64,000 nt of DNA from Oceanobacillus arenosus (GTDB taxonomy: Bacteria > Bacillota > Bacilli > Bacillales > Amphibacillaceae). The DNA is taken from positions 310,001 to 374,000 of the forward strand of contig NZ_PIOC01000017.1 of NCBI RefSeq assembly GCF_003369575.1, in the 5' to 3' direction. Made by a program: the position numbers and the translations under genes. The notes beneath the pieces were generated by a model. That model was not told the DNA's origin and did no database searches. It saw only the letters and a list, made by a program, of their open reading frames with translations. Shown here piece after piece: positions 9,535 through 17,664 of the stretch; the first letter of the stretch is position 1, and every line of letters starts with the position of its first letter.

Positions 9535-9550
9535 GTCTAGATATATAGAC
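9535..9550. promoter_or_regulatory. Palindrome upstream of the HxlR gene
   Basis: GTCTA-GATATA-TAGAC is a perfect five-base inverted repeat 45 bases before the HxlR start codon, with AT-rich promoter-like sequence around it. HxlR-family genes are often autoregulated, so this may be its operator. Confidence 0.4.
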
Positions 9551-9594
9551 GTAACTTGATATAGTGTTAAAAAAGATACTAAGGAGAATGTTAA

Positions 9595-9963
9595 ATGGAA
9601 AAATTACCGGAATATTGCCGTGTAGAAGATGCCCTAGGGATTTTGGTTGGAAAATGGAAACCAATTATTTTATTGCATTTATTACAAGAAGGGACGAAAC
9701 GGTTTAGTGAGCTGAAACGTAATATCCCTGAAATCACACAGAAAATGCTAACAAAGCAGCTACGTGAGTTAGAAGATGAAGACATCGTTCAACGTGTCGT
9801 CTATCCACAGGTCCCGCCAAAAGTGGAGTATTCTATTACGGAATATGGTAAAAGTTTAGAACCAATACTAGATGCAATGCATGAATGGGGAGTAAAGCAC
9901 ACCCTTCATAAGAGGCAGAAGCAAAATGAACAGTCGAAAATGGAAACGGCTAGTGGGGAGTAA
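9595..9963 (+). CDS. HxlR-family winged-helix transcriptional regulator
   Basis: 122 residues. The family pattern is clear: [20 protein letters not shown] at the N-terminus, [20 protein letters not shown] as the recognition helix region, and [16 protein letters not shown] as the wing. The conserved Cys at residue 7 is the position used for redox or electrophile sensing in YodB, CatR and HypR. AAGGAG lies nine bases before the ATG. It stands alone with its own terminator. Targets are unknown; the monooxygenase operon at 1812-3451 is a possible one because it has palindromic upstream sites. Confidence 0.88.
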   Translation: MEKLPEYCRVEDALGILVGKWKPIILLHLLQEGTKRFSELKRNIPEITQKMLTKQLRELEDEDIVQRVVYPQVPPKVEYSITEYGKSLEPILDAMHEWGVKHTLHKRQKQNEQSKMETASGE

Positions 9964-9975
9964 GCAAAAGATTAT

Positions 9976-10020
9976 AAAAGAGTGTGTCTTTCACAATAAT
10001 GTGGAGGCATACTCTTTTTT
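9976..10020 (+). terminator. Terminator after the HxlR gene
   Basis: AAAAGAGTGTGTCTTTCAC pairs, with G-U pairs, to GTGGAGGCATACTCTTTT and is followed by a T run. Confidence 0.75.
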
Positions 10021-10199
10021 ACATATCTATATTGTGCAATTTATATAAGGTTGTTGATTTTTCAAGTGATGGATGTTAATGTACATATGATATAAAACGC
10101 GGAATAGTGATAATTTTAAATTCAGATTTAGACAGTAGTTACCGTTCACACGTGAGTTTGATTTTTTCACTTCAATCAATATTGTTTGTCAGTGATAAG

Positions 10200-10360
10200 T
10201 CACTCTCTTACATACGACTCCTCCAACCCCAGCGGAAGAAATACACGCAGACTTCTGTGGGAAGAAGAGCCTAGGTGAGACTACGAAGCGCGTTAGCGTG
10301 AGTTGGCTCACCAGCTCCCCTAAGATGCGCGTAGTGTATTTCTGGAGCGACTATCCTTAG
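10200..10360. repeat. GC-richer intergenic element with inverted ends
   Basis: The element begins near GTCACTCTCTTAC and ends near GGAGCGACTATCC. GAAATACAC at about 10237 is complementary to GTGTATTTC at about 10336, and an inner GGTGAG/CTCACC pair lies within. The layout (CCAGCGGAAG, GGGAAGAAGAGCCTAGGTGAGAC, TTGGCTCACCAGCTCCCC) resembles a dispersed repeat of Bacillaceae genomes that I recall from experience. Only one copy is in this window. It accounts for much of the 10021-10492 gap; the rest shows no gene. Confidence 0.55.
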
Positions 10361-10492
10361 AGCCCTAAGTACTAAACTAGTTCGCATTTTATCTAATTAA
10401 TGACGAAACTTACGGTTCAAAATAAGAATGTCAAACTTGGATATAATAATCGAGAAGTTCTACTACATGATAGAGAATAGGAGGGTTATTGA

Positions 10493-10651
10493 GTGTCAGA
10501 AGAAAATAAGAATCGCAACAAAGATAAGGGCAGACAGAAGAACCATGGATTAAAATACGATACAAGCCCGAAACGTGATGTGGAAATTGCAAGTGAAAAT
10601 GAAAGTGAGTTCCTGAATTTAGATAATAAGAAGAATAAACGCAGCAGATAA
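10493..10651 (+). CDS. Small, highly charged hypothetical protein (52 aa)
   Basis: A GTG start with AGGAGGG eight bases upstream opens a 52-codon frame rich in Lys, Asn, Glu and Arg, ending KNKRSR. A strong terminator begins right at its stop codon, which supports a real single-gene transcript. There is no membrane segment or Cys. Composition resembles minor spore or nucleic-acid-binding small proteins, but I do not recognise a family, so no function is assigned. Confidence 0.6.
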   Translation: MSEENKNRNKDKGRQKNHGLKYDTSPKRDVEIASENESEFLNLDNKKNKRSR

Positions 10652-10684
10652 AATGAAACCCCAATCATTGGGGTTTCATTTTGC
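10650..10684 (+). terminator. Strong terminator, bidirectional
   Basis: A perfect 15-base stem AAAATGAAACCCCAA / TTGGGGTTTCATTTT (10650-10664 and 10668-10682) with a TCA loop serves the small gene on the left and the convergent YrdB-like gene on the right. Confidence 0.85.
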
Positions 10685-10693
10685 TAAGAATAT

Positions 10694-11053
10694 CTACACA
10701 CCATGGTTAAGTTCTACTACATAAATTAAAAACTTAGTTAAAAGTACTGTGATTAGATAAGCTATTCCAAGCGAGCTTTTACCAGAAAAGTATAATGCGG
10801 CAGCAGCTAAAGTAAATACCATTAGTTGAAGAACTGAAAGTAGTGGTTCGTTTAATTGGTAGGTAGCTTTAGGTGCAAGAAATAGTCCCCAAAAGATTGC
10901 TACTAGTACTGGAGTACCCAAACCGATTAGAATTTTAATGAAAAATTCTTTGCCTAAATGGAATCCCCAATAGGAAAATGAAATAAGCCCTGCCACCTCT
11001 AAGAGAAATAATAATGCATATAAAGCATATTGGAAAATAATCAAAGAACACAC
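10694..11053 (-). CDS. YrdB-family (DUF2568) small membrane protein
   Basis: 119 residues with four predicted membrane helices. The family signature AIFWGLFLAPKA appears near residue 55. The start is a GTG with only a weak AAAGGG upstream, so a slightly different start is possible. The function of the family is unknown. It is followed by a strong terminator and is transcribed in the same direction as the metallo-hydrolase gene 37 bp upstream, so it may be the last gene of that operon. Confidence 0.72.
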   Translation of the reverse strand: MCSLIIFQYALYALLFLLEVAGLISFSYWGFHLGKEFFIKILIGLGTPVLVAIFWGLFLAPKATYQLNEPLLSVLQLMVFTLAAAALYFSGKSSLGIAYLITVLLTKFLIYVVELNHGV

Positions 11054-11090
11054 ACCCTTTTGAATTTTTTAAGCAAAATAATAATGCTCT

Positions 11091-11768
11091 TTACTTAAAC
11101 CCCTTACCGTATGGTTGAATATATGCTTCTATTTGGTTAACAGGATGAAAGACCGTGTTACCATGGCAAACCTCTAGCTGTTTCGGGTTTAATTGTCGGA
11201 GAATCAAGCCACTATTTATTGCTTCCTCCATATCACCTGTAAACATAGACATTGGCTTTTTAAGTTTTCCATTCCTTGAGGTAAATAAGTCTCCCGACAG
11301 TAAAACTTGGTCTTCGTTATGATAATAAACGACGTGACCGGGTGAATGTCCAGGGGTTAAATAAGGGGTAAGCCCGGAAATGGTAAATAAGTCTCCTTGT
11401 TCACCGACTTGTAGTGCCTGAACGATGCCTTTTTCAACATTTTTCTCAATTTTTTTCCGTCTCGGGTAGAGTATCTCACCTTCCATATAAGGAATCTCAA
11501 TTTGATGTGCATAGACAGGTACATCCATATCTTTCAATATTGTTTTTAAAGAGCCAACATGATCAGAATGCCCATGTGTGAGAAGAATTTGATTTAGTTG
11601 CAGTGGCGCATGCTGTTTCATAAATTTCATGATTCCTTGAGCCATTATTGGTATTCCAGTATCTACTAATGTGAGTCCGTCTTCATCAATAACAACCCAA
11701 ACATGAATAGGGAAGGGGATCCAGCTCTTTAAACTCCAAATATGTTCTGAAACTCTTTTTATTTTCAT
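11091..11768 (-). CDS. MBL-fold metallo-hydrolase
   Basis: 225 residues of the metallo-beta-lactamase fold. The dinuclear metal site motif THGHSDH is near residue 67, followed by further ligands in TPGHSPGH and LSGDLF around residues 135-160, and the C-terminal VCHGN. Glyoxalase-II-like and other hydrolases share this fold, so the substrate is open. Its ATG overlaps the stop of the TetR gene by four bases (ATGA), so regulator and enzyme are co-translated and probably both respond to the TetR ligand. Confidence 0.85.
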   Translation of the reverse strand: MKIKRVSEHIWSLKSWIPFPIHVWVVIDEDGLTLVDTGIPIMAQGIMKFMKQHAPLQLNQILLTHGHSDHVGSLKTILKDMDVPVYAHQIEIPYMEGEILYPRRKKIEKNVEKGIVQALQVGEQGDLFTISGLTPYLTPGHSPGHVVYYHNEDQVLLSGDLFTSRNGKLKKPMSMFTGDMEEAINSGLILRQLNPKQLEVCHGNTVFHPVNQIEAYIQPYGKGFK

Positions 11769-12415
11769 TGTTTCTCCTCACTTAACTTTAAATTTGATTT
11801 AAATCCTGAAATAAGGATTTCCAATGATAGCTCGAATGTTGGAATTAATCGTTCGAGTAATTCTTCGGTAGGCTCATGCTGATAAGAGTAAGTACTTAAA
11901 ATACCATATAAGTTATAGAAAAAAATACGTGAGTAGGCTAATAATTGATCATTATTTGGAAGAGACAAACATTCCCCAAGGACATTTTTCATGATGCTAA
12001 AAATCTCTAAGCGTAATTGATTAATTTCTAGCTTCGGCTTTTGTTCATCTATACGTGTAGATTTTACATTAATAAAAATGGTGTATAGGTTCTTATTATT
12101 TAAACAAAAGTGTATAAATTGATTGCTAATTTCCTTTAATTTATCTTCCGGCATTTTAGCATCTAATTGAACAATCGCTTGCATTTTTTGTTTTAAATGT
12201 GTAAGTGAAGGCATGGAAAGTTGATGAAGTAATGTTTCCTTATCTTTGAAATAAAGATAAATAGTGGTATGGGAACAGTTTGCCTGCTTTGCGATTTCCC
12301 TCATCGAAACAGTGTCATATCCTTTACTCGCAAAAAGCTTTCCAGCAGCAGAAAGAATTGCTTTTTTTGTTTCCTCTGAACGGTGTGATTGCTTGCTATT
12401 CATGATGATTATCAT
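11765..12415 (-). CDS. TetR-family transcriptional regulator
   Basis: Up to 216 residues. The helix-turn-helix is clear: KKAILSAAGKLFASKGYD then VSMREIAKQANCSHTTIYLYF within the first 60 residues; the rest is a ligand-binding domain without a recognised ligand. An in-frame TTG at 12463 would lie inside the operator, so I place the start at ATG 12415 (or the next ATG at 12403), both after AAAGAGAAATGAG. Two identical-format operators lie immediately upstream (12467-12497), so autoregulation is likely. It is coupled to the metallo-hydrolase gene. Confidence 0.85.
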   Translation of the reverse strand: MIIIMNSKQSHRSEETKKAILSAAGKLFASKGYDTVSMREIAKQANCSHTTIYLYFKDKETLLHQLSMPSLTHLKQKMQAIVQLDAKMPEDKLKEISNQFIHFCLNNKNLYTIFINVKSTRIDEQKPKLEINQLRLEIFSIMKNVLGECLSLPNNDQLLAYSRIFFYNLYGILSTYSYQHEPTEELLERLIPTFELSLEILISGFKSNLKLSEEKQ

Positions 12416-12460
12416 CTCATTTCTCTTTGGTATAACTTGTTCTTCAGCCAAAATAAAAAC

Positions 12461-12504
12461 CAAAACTAACCGCTGGTTATATTATAACCGGTGGTTAGTT
12501 TTGG
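12461..12504. promoter_or_regulatory. Double TetR-type operator
   Basis: Two copies of TAACC-N3-GGTTA (12467-12479 and 12485-12497) are spaced 18 bp centre to centre and sit inside a larger palindrome whose arms read CAAAACTAACC and GGTTAGTTTTG. It lies about 50 bases upstream of the TetR start. The layout fits binding of two TetR dimers. Confidence 0.7.
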
Positions 12505-12562
12505 TGTCAATAAAATAATGGGGAATTTTAGACAAAAATGAAAAGTAGCCTAACATCTATTT

Positions 12563-13588
12563 TTAGCTCTTACGATTCACTACGAGTTTCACAAATGGAA
12601 TAACCAATGTCGACAGAAATAATATTCGGAACAGCTGAAATGCAGTTACAATCGTTACATCTGCATGTACAGAAGCTGCAATGATACCCATCTGATCAAG
12701 CCCACCAGGAACGACGCTTAAAAAACTAGTTGAGAAGCTCATGTTAGACAGCTTTTGCATGAGAATACTTATAATGAATGCAAAAAATATAAGGATGCCG
12801 CTTGATACAAACGAATAGAAAATATGCCTTTTGGAAAGCTTCATATCTTCCTTCTTTAAAAGAAGCCCAATGTATATGCCGAGAAATAACTGCGCGAGAT
12901 GCAAGAGCGAGGTTGGCATAATTGGTACGTCGATATTTGCTAGATTAAAACACATGATTAAGAAAACGGCTCCAAGTAAATAAGCAGTAGGAATATGGAG
13001 CATATTACAAAGCATTCCAACGAAATAACAAAGGATGAGAATCCCGATTAAATAAAAAGAATAGTCGCTAGCCACCGTTTCGGTTACGTTTTTTGTTTGC
13101 TCGCTTGTAACAATAAACGGTACGATGGAGACGATGATTAACACTCTTAGTACATGGTAAAACGTTACTGCTGTCACATCGATATTTTTTTGCTCTTCTG
13201 CAAAGATGACAACCTGAGATAATCCACCTGGGATGCATGATGTCATTGTGGTTCCTTGATCTGCCCCCGTTCTCTTCGCTATCAAGAAACTAATCAGTAG
13301 AAATAGCAGGAAAAAGGCGATATTGATAATAATCATATGTAGAAAGTATTGTTTCATATTATGTAATGCATCAATCGTGAAAGCAAAGCCAATCAAATAA
13401 CCCGTGATGGCAAGCCCAATATTTCGAAATAGGGGTGGCCATTTCAGCCGGATTGGTGTGAATAATTGGGTGAGTAAAACCGCAAATAATGGACCAAGCA
13501 TCCACGGCATCGGCGCACCAATGAATACAAAAAGCATCGCACCTACTAGTCCAATCACGAATGCTTTTGCCATTGGGAAAAAAAACAT
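12563..13588 (-). CDS. AbrB-type (AmoA/COG3180) multi-spanning membrane protein
   Basis: 341 residues with about ten hydrophobic segments and an internal duplication: GAPMPWMLGPLFAVLL and IPTAYLLGAVFLIM are equivalent, as are SCIPGGLSQVVIFAEE and LSVVPGGLDQMGIIAAS. This is the family often misnamed ammonia monooxygenase or AbrB regulator; it is neither, and its transport role is unproven. AAGGAAG lies eight bases before the ATG. It is a single gene, with the upstream methyltransferase gene separated by a terminator. Confidence 0.82.
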   Translation of the reverse strand: MFFFPMAKAFVIGLVGAMLFVFIGAPMPWMLGPLFAVLLTQLFTPIRLKWPPLFRNIGLAITGYLIGFAFTIDALHNMKQYFLHMIIINIAFFLLFLLISFLIAKRTGADQGTTMTSCIPGGLSQVVIFAEEQKNIDVTAVTFYHVLRVLIIVSIVPFIVTSEQTKNVTETVASDYSFYLIGILILCYFVGMLCNMLHIPTAYLLGAVFLIMCFNLANIDVPIMPTSLLHLAQLFLGIYIGLLLKKEDMKLSKRHIFYSFVSSGILIFFAFIISILMQKLSNMSFSTSFLSVVPGGLDQMGIIAASVHADVTIVTAFQLFRILFLSTLVIPFVKLVVNRKS

Positions 13589-13705
13589 TGAATCAACTTC
13601 CTTCTTTGTGAATAAGTATGACGCATTTATTCTATATATTTTCGATAAATCAAATACATTTTATTTTCATCATACCTCGAATTTAGGCGGAAATGAACAA
13701 TATAT

Positions 13706-13735
13706 GTAAAAAATAGCCCAGTTAAAAAAACTGGG
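13706..13735 (-). terminator. Terminator after the methyltransferase gene
   Basis: On the minus strand CCCAGTT pairs with AACTGGG across a T loop and is followed by CTATTTTTTAC. Confidence 0.7.
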
Positions 13736-13763
13736 ACTACCAATCAATATAGGAGATCACTTT

Positions 13764-14474
13764 TCAAGTACATCTAAATATTCGAAAACCCAATATATCG
13801 TTGTACGTCCTCGATAAATGTTGATGATACGCTAAAATCTCATATAATTGTTCATCAATAGTATCAGAGGGAGAGAAGTCTGGTGCATCCTCCACATTAT
13901 CTTCTTCTATCTTCTGGTTGAATGTCTCGATTAACACTTGCTTAAAACCGGCTTGTTTTAGCAAGTTATGCCAATCCGATTCCGTGAGTAACTGTGAAAA
14001 GCCATAGAAATCTATTATCGATTTCTTTTCACTTTCAATAAGTGGTTGCTCCAGTACGATTTCAACGGCAATGAGCATACCACCGGGCTTTAGTATTCGC
14101 CTCAATTCATTTAATGCGACAGGGATGGTTGTAAATGCTAATACAGATTCAGAAAGAATTAGATCAAAAGAGGCATTATCAAGCAATAAATGTTCAATAT
14201 CCCCATTTACGGTATGAACAGGCAGATTGTTAGATGAAAACCGTTTGATTGCCTTGTTGAGCATCATCTCATTATTGTCTAACGCAGTTATGAGACAACC
14301 GTATTTTTCTACAATATATGCAGTGGATTGTCCAGTACCACAGCCTGCGTCCAATACATGCTTTGTTGCATCAAGATTTATCGTAGAGAAGATATGCTTC
14401 GTCAGTTGAAGGGCACCGGGATGTGCACCGCCAACACCAAAGGATGCCAAAAAATCAAGATATGTGTGGACCAA
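13764..14474 (-). CDS. Class I SAM-dependent methyltransferase
   Basis: 236 residues. Motif I LDAGCGTGQST binds SAM (around residue 42), acidic motif II ITALDNNEMML follows, with the motif FDLILSESVLAF and post-motif LKPGGMLIAVEIV. The start is a TTG with AGGAG ten bases upstream; no ATG fits the conserved N-terminus better. It is the UbiE/Methyltransf_11 type, acting on an unknown small molecule. The YppG-like gene lies 37 bp upstream on the same strand, so both may be one transcript. Confidence 0.82.
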   Translation of the reverse strand: MVHTYLDFLASFGVGGAHPGALQLTKHIFSTINLDATKHVLDAGCGTGQSTAYIVEKYGCLITALDNNEMMLNKAIKRFSSNNLPVHTVNGDIEHLLLDNASFDLILSESVLAFTTIPVALNELRRILKPGGMLIAVEIVLEQPLIESEKKSIIDFYGFSQLLTESDWHNLLKQAGFKQVLIETFNQKIEEDNVEDAPDFSPSDTIDEQLYEILAYHQHLSRTYNDILGFRIFRCT

Positions 14475-14511
14475 GCCTATTCAACTCCTGCTTTAACAAT
14501 ATTGGGTTATC

Positions 14512-14736
14512 TTACCGTTTAATAAAACCTTTAATCAATGGGCTTACTTGTTTATACGCACTTTGCATTTGGTTGACGGATGAAAAGATACGGTTCATAT
14601 CGAATTTTCCTTCATTATCTTGAAATAGAGATAATAATTTTGGATTATTAGGTGACTGTGCCCTTTGGGTTCGCCTCCGCTGATACCGAGAAGGGTATTG
14701 AGGGGGGAATGCACGTCTTTGTCTAGGTGGAAACAT
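14512..14736 (-). CDS. YppG-like spore-associated small protein
   Basis: 74 residues: an Arg/Pro/Gln-rich N-terminus (FPPRQRRAFPPQYPSRYQRR) and a conserved-looking C-terminus with DNEGKFDMNRIF and QVSPLIKGFIKR. This two-part layout matches the YppG-like proteins of Bacillus, whose role is unknown; some are linked to the spore. The start is ATG at 14736 with AAAGGAGG ten bases upstream, three codons inside the longest frame. Confidence 0.6.
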   Translation of the reverse strand: MFPPRQRRAFPPQYPSRYQRRRTQRAQSPNNPKLLSLFQDNEGKFDMNRIFSSVNQMQSAYKQVSPLIKGFIKR

Positions 14737-14881
14737 GGAATACACACCTCCTTTATTCAGTGCTCTACCAATATTTTATTCAAAGTACAGATTTACAATA
14801 AGTGAAGCAGCCTATGGTTGATTGAACCGATTCTGTTGTTTTGCATAATTTAGTGATAGAAATGATGAAAGGAGTGTACTG

Positions 14882-15661
14882 ATGAGCATTATCCGGACAG
14901 ACAAATGGTTGCTCGATTCGTATGATGACCCAATTAAAATGTGTGAAAAGCTAATTCCATATTTTGCAGGTGCTACTGGATATGAAATTTATCAATACTT
15001 AACATTACACGGAATGTATCGTCCATCAAAACGTGGATTGGATCAAGTGAAGTCTTTACAAGAAAGAGAAGTTTGGAAACTAGTTGAGAAGGAACGGAGA
15101 AAGCTACAGAAAGACTGGGAAGGCCCAAATGTACCAGTATTCATTTTTCCATCGGAATCGAATAATCGCAAGCTATTTCGTAGTTTTAATCGAAAATCGG
15201 GTTTAGCCTTTCATGACAAAGTCTTTTTATTTGTATCACCAGATAACTCTGGCACTGAAATCAAGGCATTGCTTACACATGAATATAATCATGTATGCCG
15301 CTTAAAGCATTATGATAAAAAGGAACAGGATTATGTATTACTAGATACCGTTATTTTGGAAGGACTAGCAGAGCATGCTGTTTATGAAAAATATGGGGAA
15401 GATTATGTAGCACATTGGGCATCCAATTATTCTGAAGACAAATTAGAGAATATGTGGAAAAACGATGTTTATCCGAATCGAAATCTTGCAAAAGCAGAGC
15501 GAAAACACAAAGAAATACTATTTGGTCTAACGAAATATCCAGACATGTTAGGCTACAGTGTTGGTTATTATTTAATAGGCAATTATTCCAAATCGTCAAA
15601 TCTTATGTGTAGGGATTTACTAGCAATTGAATCGAATATACTGGCACAAATAGAAAAATAA
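14882..15661 (+). CDS. DUF2268 predicted zinc-dependent protease
   Basis: 259 residues. The zinc motif HEYNH (HExxH) is at about residue 136, followed by EGLAEHAVYEKYG, where the Glu and His are candidates for a third ligand. The pattern matches the DUF2268 predicted Zn-protease family. No signal peptide, so probably cytoplasmic. Monocistronic, with a strong terminator after the stop. AAAGGAG lies seven bases before the ATG. Confidence 0.8.
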   Translation: MSIIRTDKWLLDSYDDPIKMCEKLIPYFAGATGYEIYQYLTLHGMYRPSKRGLDQVKSLQEREVWKLVEKERRKLQKDWEGPNVPVFIFPSESNNRKLFRSFNRKSGLAFHDKVFLFVSPDNSGTEIKALLTHEYNHVCRLKHYDKKEQDYVLLDTVILEGLAEHAVYEKYGEDYVAHWASNYSEDKLENMWKNDVYPNRNLAKAERKHKEILFGLTKYPDMLGYSVGYYLIGNYSKSSNLMCRDLLAIESNILAQIEK

Positions 15662-15679
15662 TATTGAATTGCCCAAATA

Positions 15680-15724
15680 AATGATAAACAGACGAATACT
15701 TTTCGTCTGTTTATCATTGCTTCT
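15680..15724 (+). terminator. Strong terminator
   Basis: A 17-base stem (15680-15696 with 15702-15718), AATGATAAACAGACGAA and its complement, ends the DUF2268 gene. The minus-strand Gly-rich gene converges from 15773. Confidence 0.8.
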
Positions 15725-15772
15725 AACTATTATTACATGATGGAACCCGAATCAGCGCAGGAATAAATCATT

Positions 15773-16039
15773 TTACCAGAATAAAAAAGGTAGTAAAACG
15801 AGGGACGTAATCGCACCAATCGCAAATCCCGCGCCGAATCCACCATAACCACCGAATCCATATCCATATCCATATCCAAACCCGCCAAAATTTCGATTCC
15901 TCTCCATTGATGTTAAATAGACTCTTCTATTATCAACACGCCGGATAATTCCTCTATGAATTCTTCCGTCACGCATTCTAATCTCTACAGCTCTTCCCAT
16001 ATATTTATGGCAAAGTGCGTGGTTTTGTTCATAAGACAT
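15773..16039 (-). CDS. Small protein with Sm-like N-terminus and Gly/Tyr-rich membrane tail
   Basis: 88 residues. The N-terminal 45 residues read like a small beta-barrel strand set (GRAVEIRMRDGRIHRGIIRR then NRRVYL), then a Gly/Phe/Tyr-rich stretch and a hydrophobic C-terminus SLVLLPFLFW. Similar proteins occur widely in spore-forming Bacillaceae without known function. I chose ATG 16039 because GGAGGTGGAAAGG ends immediately before it; a GTG-type extension adds five residues. The neighbouring YjcZ genes suggest a spore or sporulation role, but this is inference. Confidence 0.65.
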   Translation of the reverse strand: MSYEQNHALCHKYMGRAVEIRMRDGRIHRGIIRRVDNRRVYLTSMERNRNFGGFGYGYGYGFGGYGGFGAGFAIGAITSLVLLPFLFW

Positions 16040-16235
16040 CCTTTCCACCTCCATTACCTGCTAATGAATACAGGATAGTATATGCAAGTAATCAGAATAT
16101 CTAGAGGACAGGTGTATCAGGGGAAATGCTGAATTATTATAGTGCTACTTAATATTTATCCGATTAGACCAGCCCATATCAATTACGTGATCGTTGCATA
16201 CATTAATATTGAAAGTTCGAGGAGGTGTGATATTC

Positions 16236-16346
16236 ATGGGAGAAGCAGTTGGTCAAGGAAATTACGGTGGAGGTTTTGCATTGGTCGTCGTGTTGTTTAT
16301 TTTACTGATTATCGTTGGTACATCCTTTGTTGGAGGAGTATATTAA
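16236..16346 (+). CDS. YjcZ-family sporulation microprotein 1
   Basis: 36 residues, start ATG with GGAGG ten bases upstream. A short Gly-rich N-terminus (GQGNYGGGF) precedes one membrane helix of the form [18 protein letters not shown], the hallmark of the YjcZ/YjcM family of small sporulation-linked proteins. The second family member follows 31 bp downstream, so they are probably cotranscribed. Too short for usual ORF filters but well supported by family pattern. Confidence 0.85.
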   Translation: MGEAVGQGNYGGGFALVVVLFILLIIVGTSFVGGVY

Positions 16347-16377
16347 TATAAATTTAAACATATAGGAGGAGAACAAA

Positions 16378-16518
16378 ATGGGGTTTGGATCTAATTGTGG
16401 ATGTGAATACGGTGGATATGGTTATGGTGCACCTACTGTTGGTTATGGCGGTGGAGGATTTGTATTAATCGTTGTACTATTTATTTTACTAATTATTGTC
16501 GGAGCATCTTGGCTATAA
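16378..16518 (+). CDS. YjcZ-family sporulation microprotein 2
   Basis: 46 residues, ATG preceded by TAGGAGGAGAACAAA. The N-terminus carries two Cys ([10 protein letters not shown]) and Gly/Tyr repeats, then the family membrane helix [19 protein letters not shown]. It follows the first YjcZ gene and is closed by a terminator. The two Cys are absent from the other two copies in this window (16236 and 55825). Confidence 0.85.
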   Translation: MGFGSNCGCEYGGYGYGAPTVGYGGGGFVLIVVLFILLIIVGASWL

Positions 16519-16550
16519 ATAGAAGTTGAATGATAAGAAATAATTTAGGA

Positions 16551-16587
16551 AAATAAGCTATCAGCAGCAGATAGCTTATTTTTTTGA
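16551..16587 (+). terminator. Terminator after the YjcZ pair
   Basis: AAATAAGCTATC pairs with GATAGCTTATTT across AGCAGCA, followed by a T run. Confidence 0.85.
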
Positions 16588-16627
16588 TTGCTTAGGACAC
16601 TATAAAATTCTAATGCAGTAGATAACT

Positions 16628-16832
16628 TTAATACTGAGAATAGCCACGTCCAGCTCCAGCGCCCGTGCTCCTAGCGAGGCTTCCCTCACCTCCGTAATCT
16701 AAGTCAACCGCTTACGCTCCCAAAGAGTTTTCTTTATCTCAAAAGGCAAGGAGAAGTTCGACTAAGGCCGCCACTTCCTGTGGGGCGCAGTCCGTACACA
16801 GCTCAAACTAGCTTTAAGCTTTTGTTCTTTGA
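16628..16832 (-). repeat. Intergenic repeat, copy 2 of about 200 bp (inverted)
   Basis: The reverse complement matches 1418-1640 closely (for example GGAGCTGGACGTGGCTATTC and GGTTGACTTAGATTACGGAG). It lacks the 28-base local insertion of copy 1 and differs in the middle (about 16725-16740). The two copies face each other 15 kb apart. Confidence 0.85.
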
Positions 16833-16897
16833 ATAAATGTTTTCTTAAGATTGAGATAGGGAAGAGAATATTAATATAAGAAAAAGGAGTGTTAGTT

Positions 16898-17524
16898 TTG
16901 AATAAGTTGAATGCATTAATCTTGAATTGCTCGCTAAAGCCTTCTAATGAAAAATCGAATACAGATGCGCTTTTGCAGGATTTCATTGTTACCTTTGAAG
17001 AGAAACAAGTAGAAACTGAAACAATCAGAGTGGCAGATTATAATGTCGCATTTGGCGTGGATGATGATATGGGAAATGGGGATGAATGGCCCATCATTGC
17101 GGATAAAATTGAACAAGCTGACATTCTTCTTGTTGGTACACCAATTTGGCTTGGAGAGAAGAGTAGTGTTGCTAAGATGGTAATGGAAAGAATTAGTGGA
17201 TCAGGGGCTAAGACGAATGAGCTGGGACAACCAGTTTATTATAATAAAGTTGCAGGTGCTGTAGTGACAGGAAATGAGGATGGTGCGAAACATGCAGCAA
17301 GAGACATTCTCTTTAGTCTTGGGCACTATGGATTCTCGTTACCGCCAAATCCGCTTTCCTATTGGGTCGGTGAGGCTGGACCAGGACCATCCTATATTGA
17401 AGCGGAAGGATATAAAAACGAATTTACGAAAAATAATGCCCAAGTAGCCAGTTATAATCTTGTACATTTAGCGGAGATCTTAGCAAATAATCCAATTCCA
17501 ACAGAAGGAAATGTATTGGCGTAA
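16898..17524 (+). CDS. Flavodoxin-fold NAD(P)H-dependent oxidoreductase
   Basis: 208 residues. The N-terminus ALILNCSLKPSNEKSNTDAL is the FMN phosphate-binding loop of the NADPH-dependent FMN reductase/YwqN group, and GTPIWLGEKSSVAKMVMERI near residue 85 is the flavin-contact motif. Start chosen as TTG 16898 because AAAAAGGAG ends eight bases before it; the GTG at 16889 overlaps that site. Single gene with its own terminator. Physiological substrate not inferable; quinone or chromate-type reductions are usual for relatives. Confidence 0.8.
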   Translation: MNKLNALILNCSLKPSNEKSNTDALLQDFIVTFEEKQVETETIRVADYNVAFGVDDDMGNGDEWPIIADKIEQADILLVGTPIWLGEKSSVAKMVMERISGSGAKTNELGQPVYYNKVAGAVVTGNEDGAKHAARDILFSLGHYGFSLPPNPLSYWVGEAGPGPSYIEAEGYKNEFTKNNAQVASYNLVHLAEILANNPIPTEGNVLA

Positions 17525-17567
17525 TTACGCTCGCACTTTATTTTTACAAATGAATCATCAGAAATCT

Positions 17568-17606
17568 AAACGCTCTCTAATTATGAAATAGGGAGCGTTT
17601 ATTTTA
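17568..17606 (+). terminator. Terminator after the flavoprotein gene
   Basis: AAACGCTCTCT pairs with AGGGAGCGTTT (one G-U), followed by ATTTT. Confidence 0.75.
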
Positions 17607-17610
17607 GCAG

Positions 17611-17664
17611 GTAAGTGCAATTATGGCTGTTATCCAAAGTTTTGGCTCAACCCTAGTTTTCTAA
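17611..17664 (+). repeat. 54-bp palindromic intergenic repeat, copy A
   Basis: It shares start (TAAGTGCAA), centre (CCAAAGTTTTGG) and end (AGTTTTCTAA) with 34225-34278, with about a dozen differences. The centre is an imperfect hairpin. Confidence 0.7.
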
